Shown: positions 18,051 through 27,786, counted from the stretch's first letter. The stretch: 64,000 nt of DNA from an uncultured Acidobacteriia bacterium (GCA_903923395.1 CAIXXM010000031.1:1-64000), one strand, 5' to 3'. Numbers and translations are program-made. Notes: a model not told the origin generated them from the letters alone.

Positions 18051-19455
18051 CCCGCATATCAAGAACGCAGTTACCCGCCGCGATGTGCTGGTGCGGGCGG
18101 CGCACGGGTTCGGATCGTTGGCGCTGGCTTCGATGTTGCCTGCCGCAACGAGGGTGAACCCGCTGGCGCCAAAGCCTCCGCATTTTGCGCCAAAAGCGAA
18201 GTCTGTCATCTTTCTGTTCATGGTGGGCGGTCCCAGCCAGGTGGATACCTTTGACCCCAAGCCGGCCTTGACGAAGTATCATGGGCAGCCTTTGCCGGAG
18301 AGCTTCGGGAAAGTCATCAGCCAGTTCACCAAGGGTGACACGCCTCTATTGAAGAGTCCGTTTGCGTTCAAGAAATATGGGCAAAGCGGGCGTGACGTTT
18401 CTTCGCTGTTTCCGCATATTGCGCAGTGCGTGGATGATATCTGCTTTGTCCGCAGCTTCAAGACAGACAGCACGGTGCATGCTCCTGCGATGTATCAGGT
18501 CAACACAGGCCGCACGCTCATGGGATATCCAAGCATGGGCTCCTGGGTGACTTATGGCCTGGGCAGTGAGAGTGAGAACTTGCCGGCCTATGTGGTGATG
18601 CCGCAACCGGAAGGTACGCCGGAGGGTGGTACGCCCTGCTGGGGTGCCGGGTTTCTGCCTGCTGTCTACCAAGGGACGGTGTTCCGGTCCGGCGCAAATC
18701 CTATTCTCAATTTGAAAGCGCCGGAAGGGATGTCCAGCGCGCGGCAGAGAAAGGCGCTCGACTTTCTGCAGCAGATGAATGAGATGGATGCGATGAACGG
18801 CGACAGTGAACTGGCCGCGCGCATTAACTCCTATGAACTTGCGTTCCGGATGCAGTCCCATGCGCCGGAAGCGGTGGACTTATCCAGGGAGACCGAAGCC
18901 ACGCGTAACTTATACGGTCTCAACCAGAAACATACGAATGAGTTCGGGACCCGCTGCTTGCTGGCGCGGCGGCTGGTGGAGCGCGGTGTCCGGTTTGTGC
19001 AACTCTACTCAGGCGGCGGGCCGGTCTCTGTGCAATGGGATGCGCACAAAGATCTGGTGGGGAACCACGAGAAGATGTGTTCGATGACAGACCAGCCCGT
19101 AGCCGGTTTATTGAAAGATCTCAAGCAGCGCGGTCTGCTTGAATCCACGCTGGTGGTTTGGGGCGCGGAGTTCGGACGTCTTCCCATGTCACAGGCGGGC
19201 GGCGGGCGGGATCATAATCCGCATGGCTTCACCATGTGGTTTGCGGGCGGCGGCGTAAAGCCGGGCATCGCGATCGGAGAAACAGATGAATTCGGTCTGC
19301 GTGCACTCAACGGCGGATACCCGATGCGGGATTTCCACGCCACTATTCTCCATTTGCTGGGGTTGGATCAAAACCGCCTCTGGATTTTGCACAATGGCCG
19401 CAATGAAAAGCTCACCGATTTCGGCGGGAATGTGATCAAGGAAATGCTGGCTTGA
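18040..19455 (+). CDS. DUF1501 protein, Tat-exported, partner of the DUF1549/1553 gene
   Basis: 471 residues. A twin-arginine leader ([23 protein letters not shown]) indicates folded export. The DUF1501 body, related to alkaline-phosphatase-like sulfatases, shows [90 protein letters not shown] and the end motif [12 protein letters not shown]. No enzymatic activity has been shown for this family that I know of. ATG 18040 overlaps the previous stop by 11 bases (ATG 18028 is an alternative giving four more residues), so translation of the pair is coupled. The consistent pairing suggests one extracytoplasmic complex or pathway. Confidence 0.88.
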   Translation: MSLNPHIKNAVTRRDVLVRAAHGFGSLALASMLPAATRVNPLAPKPPHFAPKAKSVIFLFMVGGPSQVDTFDPKPALTKYHGQPLPESFGKVISQFTKGDTPLLKSPFAFKKYGQSGRDVSSLFPHIAQCVDDICFVRSFKTDSTVHAPAMYQVNTGRTLMGYPSMGSWVTYGLGSESENLPAYVVMPQPEGTPEGGTPCWGAGFLPAVYQGTVFRSGANPILNLKAPEGMSSARQRKALDFLQQMNEMDAMNGDSELAARINSYELAFRMQSHAPEAVDLSRETEATRNLYGLNQKHTNEFGTRCLLARRLVERGVRFVQLYSGGGPVSVQWDAHKDLVGNHEKMCSMTDQPVAGLLKDLKQRGLLESTLVVWGAEFGRLPMSQAGGGRDHNPHGFTMWFAGGGVKPGIAIGETDEFGLRALNGGYPMRDFHATILHLLGLDQNRLWILHNGRNEKLTDFGGNVIKEMLA

Positions 19456-19483
19456 ATCGTTGAGACCGGCGGCTCTGTTATTT

Positions 19484-20479
19484 CTACAGGCTCGCCCAGC
19501 CAATAAGGATCAATCCAGCAGCGTAACTTGCGAACATAAGTGCCAGCAGTGTGCGGGTACTGTCCCCGGCCGCGCAGAATTCTTTCCACACAAACACTCC
19601 CCAGATCGCCGCGACCAGCGTAGCTCCCTGGCCGAGAGCATAAGATACCGCGGGTCCGGCAACACCGGAGGCCAGTACATTCAGGCTGAGCGCGAGCATC
19701 CAGATCAATCCGCCCAGAATGCCGAGCGAGTGGAGCCGCGCACTTCCCGCCGTGTATTCAGACAGGCGCAGTCCGTTGAGCTTGACGAAGATGGTATTCA
19801 CCGCGAAGTTACTGCCTGCCACACCGAGCGCGAAGAATAACAGCGCAGTGTAAGGCGTGAGCATTCCCGCTTGTATCGAACCACTGCGGAAGCCCGGAGA
19901 AATCGCTGTCATGAGTTGTGGATAGAAGACTCCCATCAGACAGCCGGCGACGACCGCGAAGATCAATCCCCGGGCTGCTTTGCCTCCTGTCTGCCGTGGC
20001 AGCCGCGCATGTGCAAGTGCGGATAAGATCATCGCGAGAACAACCAGTGCGACTCCGCCGAAGAGAAAGGCCGGGTTCCCTTTCGGCGCACTTAGATAAC
20101 TCTTCACCGTGCCAATTACCAGGGCGAGACCAACTCCTACAGGGAAGGCAACGCTCATCCCGGCGGCATCAATAGCAGCGACCAGCAACAGGTTCGACAC
20201 GTTGAACTCCAGTCCGCTCAGGAGTGCAGCGCCGATGGGGCCTGCGGCAGCGTGGGAAAGGTTCGTCAGACCGCCCTCGCCTGCCGTTCCGAAGCTGCCC
20301 GGGGCAGCCAGGAAGAGCAGCGAAAAGAGCAGCACGCCGAAGCCGTAATCCCAGTAATAGAGTGGAAACGGCCAGCGTTCGCGGCCCGCGAGTTTCTGGG
20401 TGTTTGCCCAGGAACCCCAGCCCAGCATGGTGATCACGCAGCAAATAATGGCCACAAACGGGCTGTCAACTACAAACAT
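19484..20479 (-). CDS. GRP/RhaT-type sugar permease (RbsU-like)
   Basis: 331 residues, about ten predicted membrane helices (FVAIICCVITMLGWGSWANTQ, FGVLLFSLLFLA, MSVAFPVGVGLALVIGTV, GLIFAVVAGCLMGVFYP, ALLFFALGVAGSNFAVN, LGILGGLIWMLALSLNVLAS, TLLALMFASYAAGLILIGWA). The GWGSWAN start, PVGVGLAL and SYALGQGATLVAAIWGVFVWKEF are typical of the glucose/ribose porter (GRP) group of the drug/metabolite superfamily. It starts within the last codons of the ribokinase gene (10-base overlap), so the pair is a coupled operon; ribose or a related pentose is the natural guess for the substrate. It is convergent with the DUF1501 gene. Confidence 0.8.
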   Translation of the reverse strand: MFVVDSPFVAIICCVITMLGWGSWANTQKLAGRERWPFPLYYWDYGFGVLLFSLLFLAAPGSFGTAGEGGLTNLSHAAAGPIGAALLSGLEFNVSNLLLVAAIDAAGMSVAFPVGVGLALVIGTVKSYLSAPKGNPAFLFGGVALVVLAMILSALAHARLPRQTGGKAARGLIFAVVAGCLMGVFYPQLMTAISPGFRSGSIQAGMLTPYTALLFFALGVAGSNFAVNTIFVKLNGLRLSEYTAGSARLHSLGILGGLIWMLALSLNVLASGVAGPAVSYALGQGATLVAAIWGVFVWKEFCAAGDSTRTLLALMFASYAAGLILIGWASL

Positions 20480-21417
20480 ATGGTCTCCCTGGTGGCGGTT
20501 TGGAGTAAGTCGTCCACTTCCTGGCGGGTTGGCATGGAGGGCTGCGCTCCCCGTCGGGTCACGGAGATCGCCGCCGCAGCACAGGCGAACCGGGCAGCGC
20601 GGTCTTCGTCCTGGCCTTCCATGAGGGCAACCGCAAAGGCCGCATTAAATACATCGCCGGCTGCGGTGGTGTCGAGGGCTGTTACCGGCCAGGCGCTGTG
20701 CGCGCGGACACCGGCCTCATTGGCGATGACACAGCCCAGAGCACCCAGCTTCACGATGACTCCGGCTGGCCCGAGCTTGCGAAGTTCCCGCGCTGCCGTG
20801 GCGGCGCCGTCATAGCTGTCGATTTGTAGTCCCGGCTCGCCAAGCAGGATGGCGGCTTCGGTCTGGTTGGGCGTCAGCCAGTCAGTCAGGCGAAGCAGTT
20901 CCGCGGGAAGCGGCCTCGCGGGAGCCGGATCCAGAATCGTGACCGCGCCCCGTTCGCGGGCATGGCGCATGGCGGCGAAGGTCGTGTCGAGCGGGATTTC
21001 GAGTTGGGCCAGCAGACAGTCCCCCGCACGAAGTTGCAGGGCTTCCAGACCGCTGGCATCCAGTGCAAAGCTGCCGTTGGCTCCCGCGGAAATCATGATG
21101 CTGTTTTCGCCGTTCGGCAGCACCAGGATCACCGCTGTTCCCGTTGCTCCGGCAATGGTGCGGACGCTGCTGATCTCTGTGCCGGAAAGCTGCAGGCTGC
21201 GCAGCAATTCCGCACCGAAAACGTCATTACCCACTTGGCCGGCCATCCTGGCTGCTCCACCAAGTCTGGCCGCGGCGCAAGCCTGATTCGCACCCTTGCC
21301 GCCCGGTACCGTGACCAATTCGCTGCAGGCGAGCGTTTCGCCGGGTACGGGGATACGCCCCGCTTCCAGCACGAGATCCATGTTGAGACTGCCCGCAACG
21401 ACAATTCTCCGGCTCAT
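20470..21417 (-). CDS. rbsK: Ribokinase (PfkB family)
   Basis: 315 residues. Phosphorylates D-ribose at O5 with ATP in the cytoplasm. Seen: the N-terminal VVAGSLNMDLV, PfkB signature 1 around TVPGGKGANQACAAARLGG, the ATP/sugar-loop motif ALDTTAAGDVFNAAFAVAL with the catalytic Asp, and the helical end RFACAAAAISVTRRGAQPSMPTRQEV, which is typical of ribokinase rather than fructokinase. ATG 21417 was chosen because MSRRIVVAGSLNMD is the standard N-terminus; the frame is open for 59 more codons that match nothing. It is divergent from the GH127 gene with 64 bases between, and overlaps the permease gene downstream. Confidence 0.88.
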   Translation of the reverse strand: MSRRIVVAGSLNMDLVLEAGRIPVPGETLACSELVTVPGGKGANQACAAARLGGAARMAGQVGNDVFGAELLRSLQLSGTEISSVRTIAGATGTAVILVLPNGENSIMISAGANGSFALDASGLEALQLRAGDCLLAQLEIPLDTTFAAMRHARERGAVTILDPAPARPLPAELLRLTDWLTPNQTEAAILLGEPGLQIDSYDGAATAARELRKLGPAGVIVKLGALGCVIANEAGVRAHSAWPVTALDTTAAGDVFNAAFAVALMEGQDEDRAARFACAAAAISVTRRGAQPSMPTRQEVDDLLQTATRETICL

Positions 21418-21481
21418 GTGAACGACTATTTCATGCAAATGTCCGGCAGGAGTCAACCCCTTTTCGATAAGCTCTTGGATC

Positions 21482-23236
21482 ATGCGCCGTTTCCTCGTCT
21501 TCCTGATGGCAACACTGCCCCTTTCCGCCCAGAGTAATGCCGTGACGGACCGTTTCGTCCCCGCTGCTTTTGCGAGCCAGCAAATGGGCGGCATCCTGGG
21601 GGCGCGGATGCGCGTGAATCTGGAAGGCCGTCTGCTGCATGTGGATGAAAAAGGGATTCTCGATTGCTTCCGCCAGCGGCCTGGCCATCAGGATTGGGCG
21701 GGCGAACATGCGGGCAAGTTCCTCGATGCCGCAGCGAATACCTGGCTCTATACGCACGATGAGCGCCTCAAAACCTTGATGGACCGCGTGGCGAAGGAGT
21801 TGATCTCGACACAACTACCAGACGGCTATCTCGGCACTTATCTCGATTCCAAACGCTGGACCAGCTGGGATGTGTGGGTGCATAAGTACGATCTGCTGGG
21901 CTTGCTCGCGTATTACCAGGCGACCGGTGATGCAGCGGCGCTGGAGGCTTCCCGCAAGATCGGTGATCTGCTGGTTCGGACCTTCGGGACTGGACCAGGC
22001 CAGAGGGATATCATCGCCTCCGGAACGCACGTCGGAATGGCCGCGACCAGCGTGCTGGAGCCGATGGTGCTGTTATACCGGCAGACTGGTGACCGCCGTT
22101 ACCTGCTGTTCTGTGAGTATCTGATTCAAGCTTGGGAGCAGCCGAATGGTCCGAAGATTCTAAGTTCCCTGCTGTCTGGCCACAGTGTTTATCAGACGGC
22201 TAATGCCAAGGCGTATGAGATGCTTTCGAATCTGGTGGGCCTGCTCGAAATGTACCGTGTTACGGGCAAAGCGGAGTATCTGCGCGCACCCCAAATGGCA
22301 TGGAATGACATCGTGGCGCACCGCTTATATGTGGATGGAACCACCAGCGCCGCGGAACACTTCCATGATGATGCGGAATTGCCCGCGGACGAAATGTCCA
22401 ATGTCGGCGAAGGCTGCGTTACAGTTACTTTCCTACAGTTGACTCTACAGTTATTCCGGCTGACGGGAGAGGTGAAGTATGCAGAGCAACTGGAGAATAC
22501 GGCTTACAATGCGGTGCTTGCCGCGCAGGACCCAGTGAAGGGAAACATTTGTTACTTCACACCTTTGAACGGGAAGAAGGGGCCGACGCCGGGTATCAAT
22601 TGTTGTGTTTCGAGCGAGCCCCGCGGTATCTCCATGATTCCCGGCCTGGCCTGGGGGACTTTGGCGGACGGCGTTTCGGTGCAGTTCTATGTTCCAGGGA
22701 AAGTGGTCCTCGGGGATATTACGCTCGAAACAGCAACCACTTATCCGTTGGAAGGAAGCGTCAAGTTAACTCTGCGGCCTGCTGCTGCGAAGCGCTTCCC
22801 GCTGGCGCTGCGGGTTCCTCAGTGGACAAAGCGTTATACCGCGGTTGTCGCGGGCAGGAGTTACGATGGCGTTCCGGGGGAGTGGCTGAAAATCGACCGT
22901 GAATGGAAGCCCGGAGATACGGTCGAAATCGACATGGATATGACCGCGCGCCTGCTGCCCGGCGGACCCAGCAATCCGCATCAGGTTGCCATCATGCGCG
23001 GTCCGCAGTTGCTGGCGCTGGACAGCACGGTGAACCCCAAGCTGATCGATCTGCCTGCTGCTGGTCCGCGCGTGGCGGAGTTACAGTTGGCGGATGCACG
23101 CGAAAAGTTGCCGCTCAGGTGGACCGGCACACAGGCCTACAGCCTCGACGGTGTGGCAGGTGGCAAGCTGAAGGAATTGCTGCTGGTGCCGTTCGCTGAT
23201 GCCGTCAACTACCGGGTCTGGCTGCTGCGCCCCTGA
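21482..23236 (+). CDS. GH127-type beta-L-arabinofuranosidase (DUF1680 family), secreted
   Basis: 584 residues with signal peptide (RRFLVFLMATLPLSAQ). The (alpha/alpha)6-barrel region is seen from GKFLDAAANTWLYTHDERL, STQLPDGYLGTYL and VWVHKYDLLGLLAYYQATGD through to AEHFHDDAELPADE, VGEGCVTVTFLQLTLQLFRLTG and INCCVSSEPRGISMIP. In characterised GH127 enzymes a Zn site made of one Glu and three Cys carries the cysteine nucleophile; the E-G-C in VGEGCVT and the CC pair in INCCVSS match that layout. The C-terminal beta-domains follow (LRVPQWTKRY). The enzyme would release L-arabinose from plant arabinans or glycoproteins, which fits the neighbouring pentose-type kinase and permease. Other activities exist in the DUF1680 superfamily. 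Confidence 0.85.
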   Translation: MRRFLVFLMATLPLSAQSNAVTDRFVPAAFASQQMGGILGARMRVNLEGRLLHVDEKGILDCFRQRPGHQDWAGEHAGKFLDAAANTWLYTHDERLKTLMDRVAKELISTQLPDGYLGTYLDSKRWTSWDVWVHKYDLLGLLAYYQATGDAAALEASRKIGDLLVRTFGTGPGQRDIIASGTHVGMAATSVLEPMVLLYRQTGDRRYLLFCEYLIQAWEQPNGPKILSSLLSGHSVYQTANAKAYEMLSNLVGLLEMYRVTGKAEYLRAPQMAWNDIVAHRLYVDGTTSAAEHFHDDAELPADEMSNVGEGCVTVTFLQLTLQLFRLTGEVKYAEQLENTAYNAVLAAQDPVKGNICYFTPLNGKKGPTPGINCCVSSEPRGISMIPGLAWGTLADGVSVQFYVPGKVVLGDITLETATTYPLEGSVKLTLRPAAAKRFPLALRVPQWTKRYTAVVAGRSYDGVPGEWLKIDREWKPGDTVEIDMDMTARLLPGGPSNPHQVAIMRGPQLLALDSTVNPKLIDLPAAGPRVAELQLADAREKLPLRWTGTQAYSLDGVAGGKLKELLLVPFADAVNYRVWLLRP

Positions 23237-23244
23237 ATTGGCGG

Positions 23245-23250
23245 TACAGT
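23245..23250 (+). promoter_or_regulatory. -10-like box TACAGT, 8 nt before the serine dehydratase GTG
   Basis: TACAGT ends eight bases before GTG 23259. No Shine-Dalgarno sequence is present between. It is part of the leaderless pattern described in the findings. Confidence 0.4.
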
Positions 23251-23258
23251 GAAAGCCA

Positions 23259-24608
23259 GTGAGAACCTCTGTTTTTGAACTGTTCAAAGTCGGTGTAGGG
23301 CCGTCGAGTTCGCATACCGTCGGGCCGATGCGGGCCGCGCGGGAGTTTGTTGCGCGACTCGAATCGGCAGGGCTGTTAACCCGGACGTCGCGTGTGACCG
23401 CGGAACTCTTCGGGTCGCTGGCACTGACGGGCAAAGGCCACTCCACGGACCATGCGATTCTGCTGGGTCTGGCGGGGGAAGACCCTGCCACGGTGGACCC
23501 GGCTGCGATGGAAGGCAAGTTGGCTGCGATCCGCGGGCAGAAGTCGATTGCCTTGCTGGGCAGGCAGACCGTGCCGTTCGATGAGGCCGTGGATCTGCCG
23601 TTTCACAAGGATCTGGTGCTGCCCGGGCATCCCAACGCCATGCGTTTCACGGCGTTCGATGCGGACCGCGCGGTGTTGGCGACGGAGGTTTACTTCTCAA
23701 TCGGCGGCGGGTTCATCCAGCGGCAGGGCGCACCTGTGGCGCGGGATGCCAACCGTGCCGCTGTTCCGTATCCGTTCAGTTCCGGCGCGGAATTGCTGCG
23801 GATGCCACTGCCCATGTGGCAGGTGATGCTGGAGAACGAAAAGGCCTGGAGACCGGAAGCTGAGGTTCGGGCGCACTTGGCGCTGGTATGGCAGGTGATG
23901 GAGGAGTGCGCCGAACGGGGTCTGCGGACGGAAGGAATCTTGCCGGGCGGGTTGAAGGTCCGCCGCCGGGCACCGCGGTTGCTGCATAAGCTGGAGACCA
24001 GCAAGGTACATGATCCGCTGGCGGTGATGGACTGGGTCAACGTGTTCGCGATGGCCGTCAATGAAGAAAATGCCGCCGGGGGGCGCGTGGTGACGGCTCC
24101 AACGAATGGCGCCGCCGGAATCATTCCCGCAGTGGGGCTCTACTATCTGCGGTTTCTCTTTGGCAGTCGCGAGGGCATCATGCGCTACCTGCTGACTGCC
24201 GGTGCGATTGGCGTGCTCTATAAGGAAAATGCCTCGATTTCCGGGGCTGAGGTGGGCTGTCAGGGCGAAGTGGGCGTGGCGTGCTCCATGGCTGCCGCGG
24301 GTTTGGTGGCTGCGCTCGAAGGTACGAATGCACAGTGCGAGCATGCGGCGGAGATCGGCATGGAGCACAACCTGGGCATGACCTGCGATCCCATCGGCGG
24401 ACTGGTACAGGTGCCTTGTATCGAACGCAATGCCATTGGTGCCGTGAAGGCGATCAATGCCTGCCGTATGGCGATGCAGGATACCGATGGCCACATCGTG
24501 CAGTTGGATCAGGTGATTAAGACGATGTACGAAACGGGGCTCGATATGCAGAGCCGTTACAAGGAGACTTCGCTTGCGGGGTTGGCGCTGAATGCGGTCG
24601 AATGTTGA
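23259..24608 (+). CDS. sdaA: L-serine dehydratase (L-serine ammonia-lyase, iron-sulfur type)
   Basis: 449 residues; converts L-serine to pyruvate and ammonia using a [4Fe-4S] cluster, not PLP. This is the single-chain form: the beta-domain first ([25 protein letters not shown] with the SSSHT substrate loop; [12 protein letters not shown]), then the alpha-domain ([18 protein letters not shown]). Cluster cysteines are visible in [16 protein letters not shown] and [18 protein letters not shown]. The length is normal. It starts at GTG 23259, 22 bases after the GH127 stop, with no Shine-Dalgarno sequence. The last 17 bases overlap the start of the sirtuin gene, so the two are translationally coupled. 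Confidence 0.93.
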   Translation: MRTSVFELFKVGVGPSSSHTVGPMRAAREFVARLESAGLLTRTSRVTAELFGSLALTGKGHSTDHAILLGLAGEDPATVDPAAMEGKLAAIRGQKSIALLGRQTVPFDEAVDLPFHKDLVLPGHPNAMRFTAFDADRAVLATEVYFSIGGGFIQRQGAPVARDANRAAVPYPFSSGAELLRMPLPMWQVMLENEKAWRPEAEVRAHLALVWQVMEECAERGLRTEGILPGGLKVRRRAPRLLHKLETSKVHDPLAVMDWVNVFAMAVNEENAAGGRVVTAPTNGAAGIIPAVGLYYLRFLFGSREGIMRYLLTAGAIGVLYKENASISGAEVGCQGEVGVACSMAAAGLVAALEGTNAQCEHAAEIGMEHNLGMTCDPIGGLVQVPCIERNAIGAVKAINACRMAMQDTDGHIVQLDQVIKTMYETGLDMQSRYKETSLAGLALNAVEC

Positions 24609-25227
24609 AGCCGCGCGGGAAGAGCTGCGGGAAGCGCGGGCCGTCGCAGTTCTGACCGGCGCGGGGATCTCGGCGGAATCGGGCATCCCCACCTTTCGCG
24701 GTGCTGGCGGGTATCGGAAGAGTCTGCGGTTTGAGGATCTGGCCAGTCCCCAGGGTTTTGCGGCGAATCCCGTACTGGTTTGGACGTGGTACGAAGAACG
24801 CCGCCGGCAGATTGCGAAGGCGAAGCCGAATGCCGGACATGAAGCTCTGGTGGAACTGGAGCACCGCAAACCGTCGTTCACTCTGATCACGCAGAATGTG
24901 CATGGGCTGCATGAACTCGCGGGATCGCGCAAAGTGCTGCGGCTGCACGGCAATATCTGGAGTATCCGTTGTGAGTCTTGCGGGGCGGAGAGGATTGACC
25001 GCAGCGAGCTGGACGTGTTGCCGCCGGTGTGCGCGCAGTGCGGCGGGCGCGAACGCCCCGGTGTCGTCTGGTTTGGGGAGAGCCTGCCCGCGAACGTCTT
25101 GAGCCGGGCCTCCCGCGCGGTGATGGAGTGCGATGTGTTGCTGGTCGTTGGCACTGCCGCGCAGGTGTATCCGGCGGCGGGGATGATCGATATCGCGCTC
25201 TGCGGGGGCCAGCCGGCAAAATCCTGA
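24592..25227 (+). CDS. cobB: NAD-dependent protein deacylase (sirtuin, CobB-like), C-terminus truncated
   Basis: 211 residues. Removes acyl groups from lysines with NAD. Seen: [15 protein letters not shown] (residues 23-37), Tyr67 and Arg70 in WYEERR (the Y-x-x-R pair linked to desuccinylase activity in CobB/SIRT5), [13 protein letters not shown], catalytic His119, zinc cysteines 127/130/147/150, and [15 protein letters not shown] (185-199). The family normally continues for 25-35 residues through a strand and an NPE-type NAD-binding turn; here it ends in [10 protein letters not shown] and a stop, 20 bases before a REP palindrome. The core catalytic residues are intact but NAD binding may be impaired. 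Translation is coupled to the serine dehydratase gene. Confidence 0.85.
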   Translation: MRSNVEAAREELREARAVAVLTGAGISAESGIPTFRGAGGYRKSLRFEDLASPQGFAANPVLVWTWYEERRRQIAKAKPNAGHEALVELEHRKPSFTLITQNVHGLHELAGSRKVLRLHGNIWSIRCESCGAERIDRSELDVLPPVCAQCGGRERPGVVWFGESLPANVLSRASRAVMECDVLLVVGTAAQVYPAAGMIDIALCGGQPAKS

Positions 25228-25247
25228 CCGCCCTAATCAAAAAACCA

Positions 25248-25278
25248 TAAAGAAATGGTGCCAGGCACCGATTCTTTA
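25248..25278. repeat. REP-like palindrome, copy 2
   Basis: The arms 25248-25262 and 25264-25278 are complementary except for one position, around a single A. The core GGTGCCAGGCACCGATTCTTTA is shared with the copy at 9637-9673. It separates the end of the sirtuin gene from the end of the convergent LacI gene, the usual intergenic location for REP elements, and may also act as a bidirectional terminator (TTTTTCC follows at 25281). Confidence 0.7.
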
Positions 25279-25286
25279 GTTTTTCC

Positions 25287-26306
25287 TTATTGTTTGGGGC
25301 GGGTGGATTGGCGGACCACCAGTTTCGGTTCCACCAGAATCACCTTCGGCTTCATCGGCGTCTTTGACTCGATCAACGCCAGCGCCAAACGCGCAGCCCG
25401 TTCGCCGATCGCCTGGCTGCCCTGGTCCACGCTGGTCAGCGGGACGCGCAGATAGCTGGCATAACGGATATTCCCTGTGCCGCAAATCGCAAGATCTTCC
25501 GGGATGCGCTTGCCGCTGTCCAGCGCCGCCTTCATGGCCCCCATCGCGATGGGATCGTTCGAAGTATAGAGTGCCGTGGGCGGTTCATCGAGACCCAGCA
25601 GATCCATCATCGTCATGCCGGCTTCATCTTCGCCCGCGTCACCGGTCTCACTCAGCGTGCGGATATATTCCGCCCGTTCCGGAATGCCGTGTTTCGCCAG
25701 GGCCTTTTGGTAGCCACGAAGGCGGCCTTCCGCGGTCGTGACGTCTTTGCCGCCGATGTAAGCGATCCGCGTGTGCCCGCACTGAATCAGATGTTCCGTG
25801 CCGATTTGGCCCACCAGTTCATCATCCACGCCCACGAAATTCGCATCGAGATCATCGATCCGCCGGTCGATCAGAACATACGGAACCTGCTGGTCTTCAA
25901 TGGTTTCGAATACGTGGCTGCCGCGCTGCGTGGAGGCGACAATAACCGCGTCCACACGGCGTGCCAGGAGCTGATCGATTTCGTCGTGTTCCAGTTCGCC
26001 GTCTTCATCGGAACTGGCAATCACCAGGCCGAAGCCCTTCTTGCGCAATACGCTGGTCATGCCCTGCGCCACTTCCGCAAAGAACGAATGCAGCAGTGCG
26101 GGGACGACGAAGCCGATGATATTCGACCGCCCCGTAACCAGCGCACGCGCGGCTAGATTGGGACGGTAATTGAGCTCCCGTATGCGCTGCAAAACGCGCG
26201 CGCGGGTCTCTTCGCTAATGTCATCGTGGTTGCGCAGCGCCTTGGAAACCGTTACGACGGAGACCCCAAGTTCGAGCGCGATATCTTTCATCCGGACAGC
26301 GGCCAT
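25287..26306 (-). CDS. LacI-family transcriptional regulator
   Basis: 339 residues. The N-terminal helix-turn-helix is complete (VRMKDIALELGVSVVTVSKALRNHDDISEETRARVLQRI), followed by the hinge (LNYRPNLAARALVTGRSNIIGFVVP) and the periplasmic-binding-protein-like sensor domain (FFAEVAQGMTSVLRKKGFGLVIASSDED; DAVIVASTQRG; FVGVDDELVGQIGTEHLIQCGHTRIAYIGG; ALYTSNDPIAMGAMKA; LTSVDQGSQAIGERAARLAL). It should bind a palindromic operator and respond to a sugar-like ligand. It is the last gene of a minus-strand operon: its ATG is 12 bases after the stop of the DUF1501 gene. A candidate operator is the inverted repeat at 30553-30565, in front of the first gene of that operon; this is inference. Confidence 0.92.
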   Translation of the reverse strand: MAAVRMKDIALELGVSVVTVSKALRNHDDISEETRARVLQRIRELNYRPNLAARALVTGRSNIIGFVVPALLHSFFAEVAQGMTSVLRKKGFGLVIASSDEDGELEHDEIDQLLARRVDAVIVASTQRGSHVFETIEDQQVPYVLIDRRIDDLDANFVGVDDELVGQIGTEHLIQCGHTRIAYIGGKDVTTAEGRLRGYQKALAKHGIPERAEYIRTLSETGDAGEDEAGMTMMDLLGLDEPPTALYTSNDPIAMGAMKAALDSGKRIPEDLAICGTGNIRYASYLRVPLTSVDQGSQAIGERAARLALALIESKTPMKPKVILVEPKLVVRQSTRPKQ

Positions 26307-26318
26307 GTGTCCTACATG

Positions 26319-27782
26319 TTACGCCATAATTCCGCGGTGTACGTTTCCGGCCACATCCGTCAGGCGGAAATCGCGCCCGTTGTACTTGTAAGTGAGCTTT
26401 TCATGGTCCATGCCGAGCAGGTGCAGCACAGTGGCATGGAAGTCATGAAGGTGCATCCGGTTTTCCGTTGCGTGATAGCCGATCTCGTCAGTCGCGCCGT
26501 AAATGAAGCCGGGTTTCACGCCGCCACCGGCCATCCAAAGCGTATACCCGTAGGGGTTGTGATCGCGGCCATTCGCACCCTGGGAAACCGGCGTGCGGCC
26601 GAATTCCCCTGACCAGATGACCAGCGTGTCTTCGAGCAAGCCGCGCGCCTTCAGGTCCTTCAAAAGGCCGGAGATCGGTTTATCGACCTCCTTCGCATTC
26701 TTCGTATGGCCCACGACAAGGTCGGAATGCTGGTCCCACTTGTAGCTGTGGGTGCATTGGATATAACGGACGCCCCGCTCAGCCAGCCGGCGCGCCAGCA
26801 GGCACTGCCAGCCGAAGTCCTTCGTCACTTCCTCGTCCATGCCGTAGAGCTTTTTCGTTGCCTCGGATTCCTTCTCCACCTGGAAGGCCTCCGGTGCCTG
26901 GGCCTGCATGCGGAAGGCGAGTTCGAAGGCCTGTATGCGCGCTTCCAGCTGCGGATCATGTTTGCGCAATTCCGCGTGCTTGCGGTTGATGTTCTGGAGC
27001 ATATCCAGCTCATACCGCTGCTCATCGGGCGTATACATCTTGTTCAGCAGGTATTCGATGGGCTCGCCCTGAATATCGCTCACCTTCATGCCCGCATTGC
27101 CGATCGCCGTGCCCTGATAGGAGCCGGGTAGAAACGCACTGGCCCAGTTCTTGGAGCCGCCATGCGAAAGCGCCGGCTTGATGGTGATGAAGCCGGGCAG
27201 ATTTTGATTCTCCGTGCCGAGCCCATAAAGCACCCAGGAACCCATACTGGGGCGGATGAACGTGCTCGACCCTGTGAAGCTCTGCAGCAGTGCCGCGCCA
27301 TGGTCCACGCCTTCCCCGACCAGCGAACGGATGACGCACATATCGTCCACGCATTCGGCAACGTTGGGGAACAGTGAACTCACCGGGATACCGCTCTGGC
27401 CGTAGTTCTTGAATTCCCACGGCGACTTCATCAACATGCCGAGGTCCTTCGAAAAAGAGAGCGGCGCTTTGATGGGGGATGGCTTGCCGTTATCGGTATC
27501 GAGCCGGGCTTTGGGGTCGAAGGTATCGACTGACGAGGGTCCGCCATGCATGAAAAGGAAGATGACGCGCTTGGCCTTTGCCGGGAACATGGGCGGTTTC
27601 GGGGCCATCGGGTTCACCGGAGCCGCCGTGTCACCAAGTGCTTCCTGCGCGAGTAATCCCGCGAGTCCCATGAAGCCGAAACCGCAACCCGCCGCACGCA
27701 GCATGGCACGTCTTGTGGCGGGTTTCTCTTCCTGGTGGTACAGGCGCCGCAGCGCGTTTAGAGATTGGTCAGAAAGGCTCAT
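26319..27782 (-). CDS. DUF1501 protein, Tat-exported (second pair)
   Basis: 487 residues from ATG 27782. The twin-arginine-like leader is ATRRAMLRAAGCGFGFMGLAGLLAQ. DUF1501 motifs: [110 protein letters not shown] and FHATVLHLLGMDHEKLTYKYNGRDFRLTDV. It starts five bases after the stop of the cytochrome/PSD1 gene and is followed by the LacI gene. The start was chosen at the coupled ATG; the frame is open upstream inside the previous gene without family similarity. It is exported and of unknown function. Confidence 0.88.
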   Translation of the reverse strand: MSLSDQSLNALRRLYHQEEKPATRRAMLRAAGCGFGFMGLAGLLAQEALGDTAAPVNPMAPKPPMFPAKAKRVIFLFMHGGPSSVDTFDPKARLDTDNGKPSPIKAPLSFSKDLGMLMKSPWEFKNYGQSGIPVSSLFPNVAECVDDMCVIRSLVGEGVDHGAALLQSFTGSSTFIRPSMGSWVLYGLGTENQNLPGFITIKPALSHGGSKNWASAFLPGSYQGTAIGNAGMKVSDIQGEPIEYLLNKMYTPDEQRYELDMLQNINRKHAELRKHDPQLEARIQAFELAFRMQAQAPEAFQVEKESEATKKLYGMDEEVTKDFGWQCLLARRLAERGVRYIQCTHSYKWDQHSDLVVGHTKNAKEVDKPISGLLKDLKARGLLEDTLVIWSGEFGRTPVSQGANGRDHNPYGYTLWMAGGGVKPGFIYGATDEIGYHATENRMHLHDFHATVLHLLGMDHEKLTYKYNGRDFRLTDVAGNVHRGIMA

Positions 27783-27786
27783 GAGG

